From: Paucimonas sp.
GTDB lineage: Bacteria > Pseudomonadota > Gammaproteobacteria > Pseudomonadales > Pseudomonadaceae
Length of the DNA stretch: 52,227 bases
NCBI GenBank assembly: GCA_031253995.1
Contig: JAIRVG010000029.1
Location: forward strand, 1-52,227
Reading direction: 5' to 3'
Position 1 is the stretch's first letter, and each line of letters opens with the position of its first letter. A program made the position numbers and the translations under genes. The notes under the pieces are model-generated. The model was given only the letters and a program-made list of their open reading frames with translations, made no database searches and was not told the DNA's origin. Shown here in pieces: positions 11,582 to 20,113 of this stretch.

Positions 11582-12280
11582 TCAGCCCTTGCGCGGCGCC
11601 AGGTAGCCGAGCCAGCGGCGTTCGGCGAGCTTGAACAGGCGGACAAGGATGAAGGTCAGGCACAGGTAGAACACGCCGGCGGTGATGTAGGCCTCGAACG
11701 GCAGGTAATACTGGGCGTTGACGGTCCGCGCGGCACCGGTGATGTCGATCAGGGTGACGATGGACGCGAGACTGGTGGTCTGCAGCATCATGATCACTTC
11801 GTTGCTGTACTGCGGCAGCGCACGACGCAGCGCCGACGGCAGGAGGATGCGGCGGTACATCTTGTAGCGCGACATGCCCACTGCCTTGGCCGCCTCGATC
11901 TCGCCATGGGGCGTGGCCTTGAGGCTGCCGGCGATGATTTCCGCGGTGTAGGCGCTGGTGTTGATGGCGAAGGCCAGGCAGGCGCAGAAGGTCGCGCTGG
12001 ACAGCCACGGCCAGAGGAAGCTCTCGCGCACCACGGCGAACTGGGCCAGGCCGTAGTAGATCAGGAACAGCTGCACCAGCATCGGCGTGCCGCGGATCAC
12101 ATAGGTGTAGAGCCAGGCGATACCGTTCACCAGCGGCTGCTTGGAGACCCGCATCAGGCCCAGCGGGATCGCGGTGAGCAGGCCGAAGAACAGCGAGATC
12201 GCCAACAGCTTGAGCGTGGTCAGCAGGCCGCCCCAGTACAGCGGCAGCGCCTCCCAGATGACGTTGTAGTCGAAGATCAT
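11582..12280 (-). CDS. aotM: Arginine/ornithine ABC transporter permease AotM
   Basis: One of two inner-membrane permeases of the arginine/ornithine importer (HisM-like), 232 residues. It has five or so hydrophobic segments, beginning with LLTTLKLLAISLFFGLLTAI. The cytoplasmic coupling helix of the His/Glu/Gln permease family is visible as EIEAAKAVGMSRYKMYRRI. The VIRGTPMLVQLFLIYYGL block is typical of this family. The ATG overlaps the aotQ stop by four bases (ATGA), implying coupled translation and 1:1 stoichiometry with AotQ. Confidence 0.95.
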   Translation of the reverse strand: MIFDYNVIWEALPLYWGGLLTTLKLLAISLFFGLLTAIPLGLMRVSKQPLVNGIAWLYTYVIRGTPMLVQLFLIYYGLAQFAVVRESFLWPWLSSATFCACLAFAINTSAYTAEIIAGSLKATPHGEIEAAKAVGMSRYKMYRRILLPSALRRALPQYSNEVIMMLQTTSLASIVTLIDITGAARTVNAQYYLPFEAYITAGVFYLCLTFILVRLFKLAERRWLGYLAPRKG

Positions 12281-12966
12281 AGTTCCGCCGCCTTAACGCC
12301 TACCGAGTAGCGTTTTTCCAGGTAACGCAGGGCCAGCAGCGAGACGCTGGTGATCACCAGGTACATCGCGGCCACCGCCAGGAAGAAGGTGAAAGGCTCG
12401 CGGGTGGCGTCGGCCGCCTGCTTGGCCTTGAACATCATGTCTTGCAGGCCCACCACCGAGATCAGCGCGGTGGCCTTGGTCAGGACCAGCCAGTTGTTGG
12501 TGAAGCCGGGAATCGCCAGGCGGATCATCTGCGGCACCAGCACGCGGAAGAACACCTGCAGGTTGCTCATGCCGTAGGCCATGCCGGCCTCGGCCTGCCC
12601 TTTCGGGATCGCCATGAAGGCGCCACGGAAGGTTTCCGAGAGGTAGGCACCGAAGATGAAGCCCAGGGTGCCGATACCCGCGGCCAGCGGATTCAGGTCG
12701 ATGTAGTCGTCGTAGCCCAGCAGCGGGGCGACGCGGTTGAGGATGTCCTGGCCGCCGTAGAAGATCAGCAGGATCAGTACCAGATCGGGGATGCCGCGAA
12801 TCACGGTCGCGTAGAGATCGCCCAGCCAGGCCAGCCAGCGTACCGGCGACAGGCGCAGGGCCACGCCGATCAGGCCGAGCACGATGGCCAGGGCCATGGA
12901 CGACAAGGCGAGCTGTAGCGTCAGCCACGCTCCATCGAGGATGACTGCCCCGTAGCCTTTCAACAT
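12277..12966 (-). CDS. aotQ: Arginine/ornithine ABC transporter permease AotQ
   Basis: This is the second permease of the importer (HisQ-like), 229 residues. It starts MLKGYGAVILDGAWLTLQLA and shows several membrane segments, the family block VIRGIPDLVLILLIFYGGQ and the coupling motif KGQAEAGMAYGMSNLQVF. The ATG at 12966 has gaggac about 8 bases upstream and gives the usual N-terminus; a start at 13005 would fall inside the attenuator hairpin and is rejected. Its stop overlaps aotM by four bases. It follows aotJ across a 90-base gap containing that attenuator. Confidence 0.95.
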   Translation of the reverse strand: MLKGYGAVILDGAWLTLQLALSSMALAIVLGLIGVALRLSPVRWLAWLGDLYATVIRGIPDLVLILLIFYGGQDILNRVAPLLGYDDYIDLNPLAAGIGTLGFIFGAYLSETFRGAFMAIPKGQAEAGMAYGMSNLQVFFRVLVPQMIRLAIPGFTNNWLVLTKATALISVVGLQDMMFKAKQAADATREPFTFFLAVAAMYLVITSVSLLALRYLEKRYSVGVKAAEL

Positions 12967-12991
12967 GATGAGGTCCTCGACCTTAGGGATG

Positions 12992-13034
12992 AAAAAATGG
13001 TGCAAGCCTCAGCGCTTCTGCTGCTTGCACCATT
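12992..13034 (-). terminator. Attenuator-like terminator between aotJ and aotQ
   Basis: A perfect 12-bp stem (aatggtgcaagc/gcttgcaccatt) with a 15-base loop is followed on the minus strand by a run of six or more T (12992-12997). It looks like a working intrinsic terminator inside the operon. Partial readthrough would give more of the periplasmic binding protein AotJ than of the membrane subunits, as is common in binding-protein transporters (inference). Confidence 0.8.
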
Positions 13035-13056
13035 GAACAGGTGACACGGACGCCGG

Positions 13057-13845
13057 TTAGTTGGTTTCCGGACCGTAGATATCGAAGTTGAAGTACTTGT
13101 CCTGGATAGCCTTGTACTTGCCGTTGGCGCGGATGGCGGCGATGGCGGCGTTGATGCGCTCCAGGTTTTCCTTGTCGCCCTTGCGCACGGCGATGCCGAT
13201 GCCGTCACCGAAGTACTTGGCGTCGGTGAACGCAGGACCGGTGAAGGAATAGCCCTTGCCGGCGTCGGTCTTCAGGAAGCCGTCTTCCAGCAGGGTGGCG
13301 TCGGCCACGGTGCCGTCCAGGCGACCGGCGGTGATGTCCAGGTAGATTTCGTTCTGGGTGCCGTAGGGAACGATGGTGGCGCCTTTCGGAGCCAGGACTT
13401 CCTTGGCGAAACGGTCGTGGATCGAACCGCGCTGAACGCCGATCTTCTTGCCTTGCAGCTCGGCCAGGCTGTCGCTGACAGTGCTGCCGTCCTTCATCAC
13501 CAGGCGTGCCGGGGTCAGGTAGTAGCGCTTGGTGAAGTCGACGGACTTCTTGCGGTCGTCGGTGATCGACATGGAGGACAGGATGGCGTCGATCTTGCGC
13601 ACCTTCAGTGCCGGGATCAGGCCGTCGAACTCCTGCTCGACCCAGGTGCACTTGACCTTCATCTGTTCGCACAGGGCGTTGCCGATGTCGTAGTCGAAAC
13701 CGACGATGCTGCCGTCCGGTGCTTTCGAAGCGAAGGGTGGGTAGGCGGCCTCGATACCGATTTTCAGCGGCTTGGGTTCGTCAGCCAGCGACACCAGGGA
13801 AAACACGGATAGCGCCAGGGCGCCAAGCAGTGCGAGTTTCTTCAT
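13057..13845 (-). CDS. aotJ: Arginine/ornithine periplasmic binding protein
   Basis: AotJ captures arginine or ornithine in the periplasm for AotQMP. The 262-residue protein has a signal peptide of about 21 residues ([21 protein letters not shown], written here with its alanine end). The mature part is an SBP family 3 domain: [33 protein letters not shown], and [20 protein letters not shown], a typical ligand-contact stretch. The ATG at 13845 is the only sensible start. It is the first gene of aotJQMP-argR and has an ArgR-type operator about 145 bases upstream. Confidence 0.96.
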   Translation of the reverse strand: MKKLALLGALALSVFSLVSLADEPKPLKIGIEAAYPPFASKAPDGSIVGFDYDIGNALCEQMKVKCTWVEQEFDGLIPALKVRKIDAILSSMSITDDRKKSVDFTKRYYLTPARLVMKDGSTVSDSLAELQGKKIGVQRGSIHDRFAKEVLAPKGATIVPYGTQNEIYLDITAGRLDGTVADATLLEDGFLKTDAGKGYSFTGPAFTDAKYFGDGIGIAVRKGDKENLERINAAIAAIRANGKYKAIQDKYFNFDIYGPETN

Positions 13846-13988
13846 CTGGGAACTCCATTGATAAAGGGCGATACCAGGCAGTTCGACTGCCCACTATGCA
13901 AATGGGTACAACGCAGAGCCGCGCAGGGCCGGACCACCGGTCAGGTGCCACGAGCGAGTGATCGGCATTTTAACGACAGCTCGGAAGC
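13846..13988 (-). promoter_or_regulatory. aotJ promoter/leader region
   Basis: This non-coding stretch lies between the aotJ ATG and the ArgR-like operator. A further partial half-site (TGTCGT) is seen on the minus strand near 13973-13978, spaced 31 bases from the good one and therefore out of register. No convincing -10/-35 pair was identified by eye. Confidence 0.4.
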
Positions 13989-14030
13989 CGATATTTCTTC
14001 AATGCGACAACTAGTTACAGAAGCGCAGGA
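13989..14030 (-). promoter_or_regulatory. Putative ArgR operator upstream of aotJ
   Basis: On the minus strand two 21-base units follow each other. Unit 1 is TCCTGC-N8-AA-N5 and unit 2 is TGTCGC-N8-AA-N5. The second fits the Pseudomonas ArgR half-site fully; the first keeps half of the hexamer and the AA. The head-to-tail arrangement and 21-base period match what is known for ArgR. It is placed to control aotJQMP-argR, including argR itself. Confidence 0.65.
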
Positions 14031-14271
14031 AGACCGGTCGAGCGATATTGACAGGTTCGGGGAAATATGCAAAAGCGAAAAACAAATAACCTATAACCGA
14101 AGCAATAACCGGGCCCATTATTGGCAAAGCCTTGTAATACGGCAAGCCCAGCCGTTCGAGTGTCGGAAAACCCGAACGGCTGCGCACGAAAATAGAACAC
14201 TCGCGTTTCGTTATGCCCCGTTTTCGTACGACTCCAGTGACAGAATAGTTACCGATGAAAGTCGAAGTAAC

Positions 14272-14321
14272 AAAAAACCCAAGGCCCTGCAGGCGGATTG
14301 CCTACAGGGCCTTGGGTTTTT
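14272..14321. terminator. Intrinsic terminator of acsA (bidirectional shape)
   Basis: A long stem (cccaaggccctg... pairing with ...cagggccttggg) encloses aggcggattgcct. It has A-runs on the left and T-runs on the right, so it can end transcription in either direction. It lies 51 bases after the acsA stop. The rest of 14031-14270 is A+T-richer, non-coding sequence in which I see nothing else. Confidence 0.85.
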
Positions 14322-14372
14322 GACTTACAGGGAGGACGCGCTCCCACAAGGGAATGCGTCAACCTCGGGTCT

Positions 14373-16328
14373 TCAAGCCACGTTCATGGTCTTGTGGGTC
14401 TCGACCAGGTGCGCCACCACGCTCGGGTCGGCCAGGGTCGAGATATCGCCCAGGGCGTCGTACTCGGCCGTGGCGATCTTGCGCAGGATGCGGCGCATGA
14501 TCTTGCCCGAACGGGTCTTCGGCAGGCCCGGAGCCCACTGGATGACATCCGGCGAGGCGATCGGACCGATCTCGCGGCGTACCCAGTTCTTCAGCTCCAG
14601 GCGCAGCGCCTCGCTCGGCTCCTCGCCACCGTTGAGGGTGACGTAGACGTAGATGCCCTGCCCCTTGATGTCGTGCGGCACGCCGACCACCGCCGCCTCG
14701 GCGACTTTCGGGTGGGCGACCATGGCGCTCTCGATCTCGGCGGTACCCATGCGGTGGCCGGACACGTTGAGCACGTCGTCCACGCGACCGGTGATCCAGT
14801 AGTAGCCATCTTCGTCGCGACGGGCGCCGTCACCGGTGAAGTACATGCCGCGGAAGGTCTTGAAGTAGGTGTCGACGAAGCGGTCGTGGTCGCCGTACAG
14901 CGAACGCGCCTGGCCCGGCCAGGAGTCGAGGATCACCAGGTTGCCCTCGGCGGCACCCTCGATCAGGTTGCCCAGGTTGTCCACCAGCGCCGGCACCACG
15001 CCGAAGAACGGACGAGTCGCGGAACCCGGCTTCAGGGCGGTAGCACCTGGCAGCGGGCTGATCAGGATGCCGCCGGTCTCGGTCTTCCACCAGGTGTCGA
15101 CGATCGGGCAGCGCTCCTTGCCGACGGTCTGGTGGTACCAGTTCCAGGCTTCCGGGTTGATCGGCTCGCCCACCGAGCCCAGCAGGCGCAGGCTGGAGCC
15201 GTCGGCGCCGGCCACGGCGGCCTGACCCTCGGCCATCATGGCGCGGATCGCGGTCGGGGCGGTGTAGAGGATGTTGACCTTGTGCTTGTCGACGATCTTC
15301 GACACGCGGGTGATGTCCGGGTAGTTCGGCACGCCTTCGAACAGCAGGGTGGTGGCGCCATTGGCCAGCGGGCCGTAGACGATGTAGCTGTGGCCGGTGA
15401 CCCAGCCGACGTCGGCGGTGCACCAGTAGACTTCGCCCGGACGGTAGTCGAACACCCGCTCATGGGTCATGGCGGCGTAGACCAGGTAACCGGCGGTGGT
15501 GTGCAGCACGCCCTTCGGCTTGCCGGTGGAACCGGAGGTGTAGAGGATGAACAGCGCTTCCTCGGCACCCATTTCCTTCGGCGCGCAGACGCTGCCGGCC
15601 ACTTTCATCAGGTCTTCGTACCAGATGTCGCGGTGCTGGTTCCACTTGATGTCGGCACCGGTGCGCTTGCACACGATGACTTTCTGGATGCTGTTGGTTT
15701 CCGGGTTGGTCAGGGCGTCGTCGACGTTGGCCTTGAGCGGGGTACGGCGGCCGCCACGCAGGCCTTCGTCGGCGGTGATCACCACCTTGGACTTGCAGTC
15801 GATGATGCGGCCGGCCAGGGCTTCCGGCGAGAAGCCGCCGAAGACCACCGAGTGGATCGCGCCGATGCGGGCACAGGCCAGCATGGCCACCACGGCCTCG
15901 GGGATCATCGGCATGTAGATGGTCACCACGTCGCCACGGTGCACGTCCTGGCCACGCAGGGCGTTGGCGAACTTGCAGACCTGCTCGTGCAGCTCGCGGT
16001 AGGTGATGTTGCGATGTTCGGAAGGATCGTCGCCTTCCCAGATGATTGCGACCTGGTCGCCACGTTCTTCCAGATGACGGTCCAGGCAGTTGTAGGACAC
16101 GTTCAGGGTGCCGTCGGCGAACCACTTGATGTCGACGTGATGGTCGTCGAAGGAGGTCTGCTTGACCTTGGTGAAAGGCTTGATCCAGTCGAGGCGCTGA
16201 GCCTGCTCACGCCAGAAGCCGTCCGGGTTGATCACCGACTTCTGATACATGGCCTTGTAGGTGGCCTCATCGGTCAGGGTATTCGCCGCAACCTCGGGAC
16301 GAACAGGGTACAGGGAAGCCGCACTCAT
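14373..16328 (-). CDS. acsA: Acetyl-CoA synthetase
   Basis: Acs activates acetate to acetyl-CoA through acetyl-AMP. The 651-residue protein is full length. It has the AMP-binding P-loop [14 protein letters not shown], the block [14 protein letters not shown], the hinge region [17 protein letters not shown], and the C-terminal [11 protein letters not shown]. In the last, Lys609 is the lysine whose acetylation switches off Acs in other bacteria. The ATG at 16328 ([13 protein letters not shown]) follows a gaggtaac site; the 31 codons upstream are not conserved in character. It is transcribed alone, with a strong terminator after it. Pseudomonas usually carries more than one acs gene; this one has the position next to the aot genes seen in P. 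aeruginosa acsA. Confidence 0.97.
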   Translation of the reverse strand: MSAASLYPVRPEVAANTLTDEATYKAMYQKSVINPDGFWREQAQRLDWIKPFTKVKQTSFDDHHVDIKWFADGTLNVSYNCLDRHLEERGDQVAIIWEGDDPSEHRNITYRELHEQVCKFANALRGQDVHRGDVVTIYMPMIPEAVVAMLACARIGAIHSVVFGGFSPEALAGRIIDCKSKVVITADEGLRGGRRTPLKANVDDALTNPETNSIQKVIVCKRTGADIKWNQHRDIWYEDLMKVAGSVCAPKEMGAEEALFILYTSGSTGKPKGVLHTTAGYLVYAAMTHERVFDYRPGEVYWCTADVGWVTGHSYIVYGPLANGATTLLFEGVPNYPDITRVSKIVDKHKVNILYTAPTAIRAMMAEGQAAVAGADGSSLRLLGSVGEPINPEAWNWYHQTVGKERCPIVDTWWKTETGGILISPLPGATALKPGSATRPFFGVVPALVDNLGNLIEGAAEGNLVILDSWPGQARSLYGDHDRFVDTYFKTFRGMYFTGDGARRDEDGYYWITGRVDDVLNVSGHRMGTAEIESAMVAHPKVAEAAVVGVPHDIKGQGIYVYVTLNGGEEPSEALRLELKNWVRREIGPIASPDVIQWAPGLPKTRSGKIMRRILRKIATAEYDALGDISTLADPSVVAHLVETHKTMNVA

Positions 16329-16732
16329 CTTTGTTACCTCGGTGTAATAGTTGTTTTTGTATGACCTCGTTTTAACTGTACCAGAGGCGCCCGGGCCATT
16401 CGACGTTGGTAGTAACGCCACGGTCTTTTCGCCTCACCCGCCGCAGCAGGGGCTCTAGGACGGGCGTCCCACGATGTAGAAGAATTTATCCGTGGCGTTT
16501 CGCGGCGATTGTTACGGATTCTGCCAACAGTGTTTATCAAAACATCGACTGTTTCAGTTTGATCCCGCCCCCTAAAATTCGCCTCGCCAGCAACGGCAAC
16601 GAGATTAACTTCAGGTAACAGGCCCCCACGAAGGCGCGTTAATCCCGAGATAACTTTCAGGATTCACCTTGTTGCACCGTAGCGCCACAAGCGCTACGCC
16701 CCCTTTCTCTACCCTGGACAGGTAAATAGAAA
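16329..16732. other. Intergenic region between acsA and the DUF2790 gene
   Basis: These 404 bases separate the divergent acsA and DUF2790 genes and must hold both promoters. The only clear structure is a small hairpin, cgtagcg-7 bases-cgctacg (16678-16698), about 35 bases before the DUF2790 start. No confident -10/-35 or sigma-54 promoter was recognised by eye. Confidence 0.5.
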
Positions 16733-16993
16733 ATGAAAGCTTTACTGGTATTGGCACTCGCTAGTGTTTGCGCTTCGGCCATGGCCGACGATATTGCAAA
16801 TACCAACGCCGAGCAGATTCCGGTTGAACAATATACTTATTCGCAACACCTGGATATCGCCAAGGTCCTTTCCATGAGCGAGATCCCAAACGTGTGCGAA
16901 GTGGTTCCGGCGCGCATGACCTACGAGGACTCGCAAGGCCGCAAGCACATCCTAGAATATCGCGTGATGGGTAACGGCTGCTCCAACGGCTAA
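16733..16993 (+). CDS. DUF2790 small periplasmic protein
   Basis: This 86-residue secreted protein has an N-terminal signal peptide (MKALLVLALASVCASAMA, cleavage near 18/19). The mature part carries the Pseudomonas DUF2790 pattern: QYTYSQHLDIAKVLSM, then VCEVVPARMTYEDSQG, then LEYRVMGNGC. The two cysteines of the mature chain (in NVCEV and GNGC) could form a disulfide. Function is not established; members of this family are numerous and largely restricted to Pseudomonas. The ATG at 16733 is preceded by aggtaa at about 8 bases. It is followed by a strong hairpin at 17002-17044. Confidence 0.85.
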   Translation: MKALLVLALASVCASAMADDIANTNAEQIPVEQYTYSQHLDIAKVLSMSEIPNVCEVVPARMTYEDSQGRKHILEYRVMGNGCSNG

Positions 16994-17001
16994 CTTCCTC
17001 T

Positions 17002-17044
17002 GCGTGGCTGCCGCGCCTCTTCGATACTGCAAGAGGCGCCACGC
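17002..17044. terminator. Hairpin between the DUF2790 gene and phhR
   Basis: gcgtgg-bulge-gcgcctctt pairs with aagaggcgc-ccacgc, a 15-bp stem with a 5-base bulge. It sits between two convergent genes and probably blocks readthrough, but neither strand has a good U-run directly after it. Confidence 0.6.
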
Positions 17045-17096
17045 CCGAATAATGCTCCCTTAATAAAACCGCAGTTCTTTGCGGAAACTTCCGGTG

Positions 17097-18656
17097 TTAT
17101 TCATTGGCCTTGCCAATTGCATAATCACGCAACTTGTTGGCAATCGTCGTATGGGAAACGCCCAATCTTTTGCCCAATGCGCGGCTGGTTGGAAACTCAC
17201 CCTGCAAGGATTCCAGCACCGCCTTTTCAAAGCGTCCGACAATCTGTGCCAGGTCCCCGTCGAGGGAGAACTCGCCCAGCGGTTGACGCGCGCCGTAGTC
17301 CGGCAAACGGATATGTTCGGCCTTGACCACCCCGCCCTCGCACAACGACACCGCCTGGAACAGCACGTTTTCCAGTTGCCGCACATTGCCCGGCCAGTGG
17401 TACTGGCTCAGGCGTTCCAGGGCCGCCGGCGCCAGGCGCGGCAGCGGACAACCGATCTGCCGGCTGGCCTGGTCGAGGAAGTGCTCCACCAGCGGCGGCA
17501 GGCCGTCAAGGCATTCGCGCAATGGCGGGATGTGCAGGGACAGCACGTTGAGGCGGTGATAGAGGTCCTGGCGGAATTCGCCGCGGGCGCAGAGTTCGGA
17601 CAGGTCGACCTGGGTCGCGCAGATCACCCGCACGTCCAGATAGACCTCCTCGTCGCTGCCGACCCGGCGGAAACAGCCGTCCTGCAGGAAGCGCAGCAGC
17701 TTGACCTGCAGGCGCGGGCTCATTTCATCGACGCCATCGAGGAACAGCGTGCCCCCGGCCGTCAGCTCCAGCAGCCCTAGCTTGCCCTCGGCCCGGGCGC
17801 CCTCGAAGGCTCCCGGGCCATAGCCGAACAGCTCGGTCTCCGCCATGGATTCCGGCAGGCCGGCGCAGTTCAGCGCCATCAGCGGTGCCTGGCCACGGGG
17901 GCTGGCCAGGTGGCAGGCGCGGGCCAGCAGTTCCTTGCCGGTACCGGTCTCGCCCTCGATCAGCAACGGCGCGTCCAGCGGCGCCATGCGCCGTGCCTCG
18001 CGAACCACCGCGGCCATCACCCGTGAACTCTGGAAGATGCTGTCGAAACCGCGCAGTTCCTGCTTGCGCACGTTGTAGATGCGCTCGCCGATACGGTCGG
18101 CGCGGTGCAGGGTCAGCACGGCACCGGCCAGGGCCTCGCTGTCGTCATGCTCGGATTGCAGCGGGGCGATATCGGCGAGGAACACATCGTTCTTGATCTT
18201 CACCCGCAGGCCATTGATCCGCGCCTTGTTGGCCCGCACCAGTTCCGGCAGGTCAAAGTCCTCGGCATAGCGCGACAGCGGAATGCCCGGCACCTCGTCC
18301 ACGCGCACGCCGAGCAGCTGCGCGGCGGCGCGGTTGGCAGCGACGATGGAACCGCCCATGTCGATGGACAGCACCGGGAAATCCAGGGCCCCCAGCAGCG
18401 CATTCAGCTCCATGTGCCGACGCTCGCTGGGCATCAGGCCGACGCGCTTGACCCCGAACACCCCGGTGATCGCCTCGAACTTCGGGCGCAAGGCCTGGAA
18501 CTGCAGGTTGATGAGGTTGGGACAGTGCAGGTAGATGGCATTGCCATGCTCGCCCCCCACCTCGCCGCGGGCAACGTTGATGCCGTACTCCACCAGCAGG
18601 TTGAGGATGTCCCGCAGAATGCCGATGCGGTTCTGGCAATGCACTTTGATACGCAT
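17097..18656 (-). CDS. phhR: Aromatic amino acid catabolism regulator PhhR (TyrR family)
   Basis: PhhR responds to phenylalanine and tyrosine and activates phhABC and related genes. The 519-residue protein has an N-terminal ACT domain (MRIKVHCQNRIGILRDILN), a PAS-like segment, an AAA+ domain and a C-terminal Fis-type helix-turn-helix (TSRALGKRLGVSHTTIANKL). The AAA+ domain shows Walker A EGETGTGKELLARACH and Walker B GTLFLDGVDEMSP. The sigma-54 contact motif GAFTGA is replaced by GAFEGA, as expected for TyrR/PhhR proteins that work with sigma-70. The ATG at 18656 begins the ACT domain; the longer in-frame extension is rejected because it runs through the PhhR box. It diverges from phhA. Confidence 0.96.
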   Translation of the reverse strand: MRIKVHCQNRIGILRDILNLLVEYGINVARGEVGGEHGNAIYLHCPNLINLQFQALRPKFEAITGVFGVKRVGLMPSERRHMELNALLGALDFPVLSIDMGGSIVAANRAAAQLLGVRVDEVPGIPLSRYAEDFDLPELVRANKARINGLRVKIKNDVFLADIAPLQSEHDDSEALAGAVLTLHRADRIGERIYNVRKQELRGFDSIFQSSRVMAAVVREARRMAPLDAPLLIEGETGTGKELLARACHLASPRGQAPLMALNCAGLPESMAETELFGYGPGAFEGARAEGKLGLLELTAGGTLFLDGVDEMSPRLQVKLLRFLQDGCFRRVGSDEEVYLDVRVICATQVDLSELCARGEFRQDLYHRLNVLSLHIPPLRECLDGLPPLVEHFLDQASRQIGCPLPRLAPAALERLSQYHWPGNVRQLENVLFQAVSLCEGGVVKAEHIRLPDYGARQPLGEFSLDGDLAQIVGRFEKAVLESLQGEFPTSRALGKRLGVSHTTIANKLRDYAIGKANE

Positions 18657-18713
18657 GAAAGGTCCTACAAAGAGGTAAAAGCGGCGATTTTTCTGAGGCC
18701 GGCCCGGAAAATT

Positions 18714-18731
18714 TGTAAATAATACGTTACA
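18714..18731. promoter_or_regulatory. PhhR box 1 (phhR-phhA divergent region)
   Basis: TGTAAA-N6-GTTACA matches the TyrR/PhhR palindrome TGTAAA-N6-TTTACA at 11 of 12 defined positions. It is 58 bases before phhR and 198 before phhA, so it may serve both. Confidence 0.75.
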
Positions 18732-18786
18732 AAAACCGGCTTTCCCAGTGCTTCTCGGTGGCGGATTTCCGCGATCAGGCCGTTTT

Positions 18787-18804
18787 CGTAAATTCTGCGT
18801 TACA
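18787..18804. promoter_or_regulatory. PhhR box 2 (phhR-phhA divergent region)
   Basis: CGTAAA-N6-GTTACA matches the PhhR palindrome at 10 of 12 positions. It lies 73 bases from box 1, about seven helical turns, so both boxes face the same side of the DNA. The spacing suits cooperative binding or looping (inference). Confidence 0.7.
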
Positions 18805-18928
18805 AAAACCGCTCGTTGGGCCCACCGCCAGCCTCTTGCACGGGCTGTAAATCCACCGGCCAACGGCTATCTCTAAGGGCATGGCGCAAGCCGCACACAA
18901 CAATAAAAGCCCTCAGCAGGAGAGCAGC

Positions 18929-19717
18929 ATGAAACAGACGCAGTACGTGGCCCGCGAGCCCGATGCGCAGGGTTTTATCGATTACCCGCCGCAGGAACAT
19001 GCGGTGTGGAACACCCTGATCACGCGTCAGTTGAAAGTGATCGAGGGCCGCGCGTGCCAGGAATACCTGGACGGCATCGAACAGCTCGACCTGCCCCATG
19101 ACCGCATTCCGCAGCTTTCGGAAATCAACGCGGTGCTGGGTGCTACCACTGGCTGGCAGGTCGCCCGGGTGCCGGCGCTGATCCCCTTCCAGACCTTCTT
19201 CGAACTGCTGGCCAGCAAGCGCTTCCCGGTCGCCACCTTCATCCGCACCGAGGAAGAACTGGACTACCTGCAGGAACCGGACATCTTCCACGAGATCTTC
19301 GGCCACTGCCCGCTGCTGACCAACCCCTGGTTCGCCGAATTCACCCACACCTACGGCAAGCTCGGCCTGGCCGCGACCAAGGAACAGCGCGTGTACCTGG
19401 CCCGCCTGTACTGGATGACCATCGAGTTCGGCCTGGTGGACACCCCGCAAGGTCGCAAGATCTATGGCGGCGGCATCCTGTCCTCGCCGAAGGAGACCGT
19501 CTACAGTCTCTCCGACGCGCCGGAGCACCAGCCGTTCAACCCGCTGGAAGCCATGCGCACGCCGTACCGCATCGACATCCTGCAGCCGGTGTACTTCACC
19601 CTGCCGAACCTCAAGCGCCTGTTCGACCTGGCCCACGAAGACATCATGGGCATGGTCCAGCAAGCCATGCAGCTCGGCCTGCACGCACCGAAGTTTCCAC
19701 CCAAGGCGGCCGCCTGA
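18929..19717 (+). CDS. phhA: Phenylalanine 4-monooxygenase
   Basis: PhhA hydroxylates phenylalanine to tyrosine using tetrahydropterin, O2 and non-haem Fe2+. The 262-residue length is that of bacterial enzymes. The iron ligands are visible: His121 and His126 in DIFHEIFGHCPLL, and Glu166 in YWMTIEFGLV. The ATG at 18929 (MKQTQYVAREPDAQG) follows aggagagcagc; an upstream in-frame start at 18881 has no ribosome site. It is the first gene of phhABC. The pterin cofactor product is recycled by PhhB and the tyrosine formed is transaminated by PhhC. Confidence 0.97.
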   Translation: MKQTQYVAREPDAQGFIDYPPQEHAVWNTLITRQLKVIEGRACQEYLDGIEQLDLPHDRIPQLSEINAVLGATTGWQVARVPALIPFQTFFELLASKRFPVATFIRTEEELDYLQEPDIFHEIFGHCPLLTNPWFAEFTHTYGKLGLAATKEQRVYLARLYWMTIEFGLVDTPQGRKIYGGGILSSPKETVYSLSDAPEHQPFNPLEAMRTPYRIDILQPVYFTLPNLKRLFDLAHEDIMGMVQQAMQLGLHAPKFPPKAAA

Positions 19718-19756
19718 GCCGCCCTGCACACCTATAACAATCGACTGGATGACCCT

Positions 19757-20113
19757 ATGAACGCCTTGTCCCAAGCCCACTGCGAAGCCTGCCGCGCCGA
19801 TGCGCCGAAAGTCAGCGACGAAGAACTGCCGGAACTGATCCGCATGATCCCGGACTGGAACATCGAAGTCCGCGACTCGATCATGCAGCTGGAGCGCGTG
19901 TACCTGTTCAAGAACTTCGCCCACGCCCTGGCCTTCACCAACGCCGTCGGCGCCATCTCCGAAGCCGAAGGCCATCACCCGGGCCTGCTGACCGAGTGGG
20001 GCAAGGTCACCGTGACCTGGTGGAGCCACTCGATCAAGGGCCTGCACCGCAACGACTTCATCATGGCCGCGCGCACCGACGAGGTCGCCAAGACCGCCGA
20101 AGGCCGCAAGTGA
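19757..20113 (+). CDS. phhB: Pterin-4a-carbinolamine dehydratase
   Basis: PhhB dehydrates the 4a-hydroxy-tetrahydropterin made by PhhA so that the cofactor can be regenerated. The 118-residue protein has the family motif with adjacent catalytic histidines, [14 protein letters not shown], followed by [17 protein letters not shown]. The N-terminus ([16 protein letters not shown]) is also typical. It lies 39 bases after phhA, and its TGA stop shares a base with the phhC ATG (TGATG). Confidence 0.97.
   Translation: MNALSQAHCEACRADAPKVSDEELPELIRMIPDWNIEVRDSIMQLERVYLFKNFAHALAFTNAVGAISEAEGHHPGLLTEWGKVTVTWWSHSIKGLHRNDFIMAARTDEVAKTAEGRK

Noticed and set aside
14298..16364. A 688-codon open frame opposite acsA, and similar long frames opposite astB, astD, aruFG and recQ.
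   Set aside because: All are shadows created by codon bias in high-G+C genes. The opposite strand encodes intact, recognisable enzymes.
17097..18656. phhR as a sigma-54 activator.
   Set aside because: The AAA+ domain has GAFEGA instead of GAFTGA and the protein has the TyrR/PhhR layout. No -24/-12 promoter was seen before phhA.
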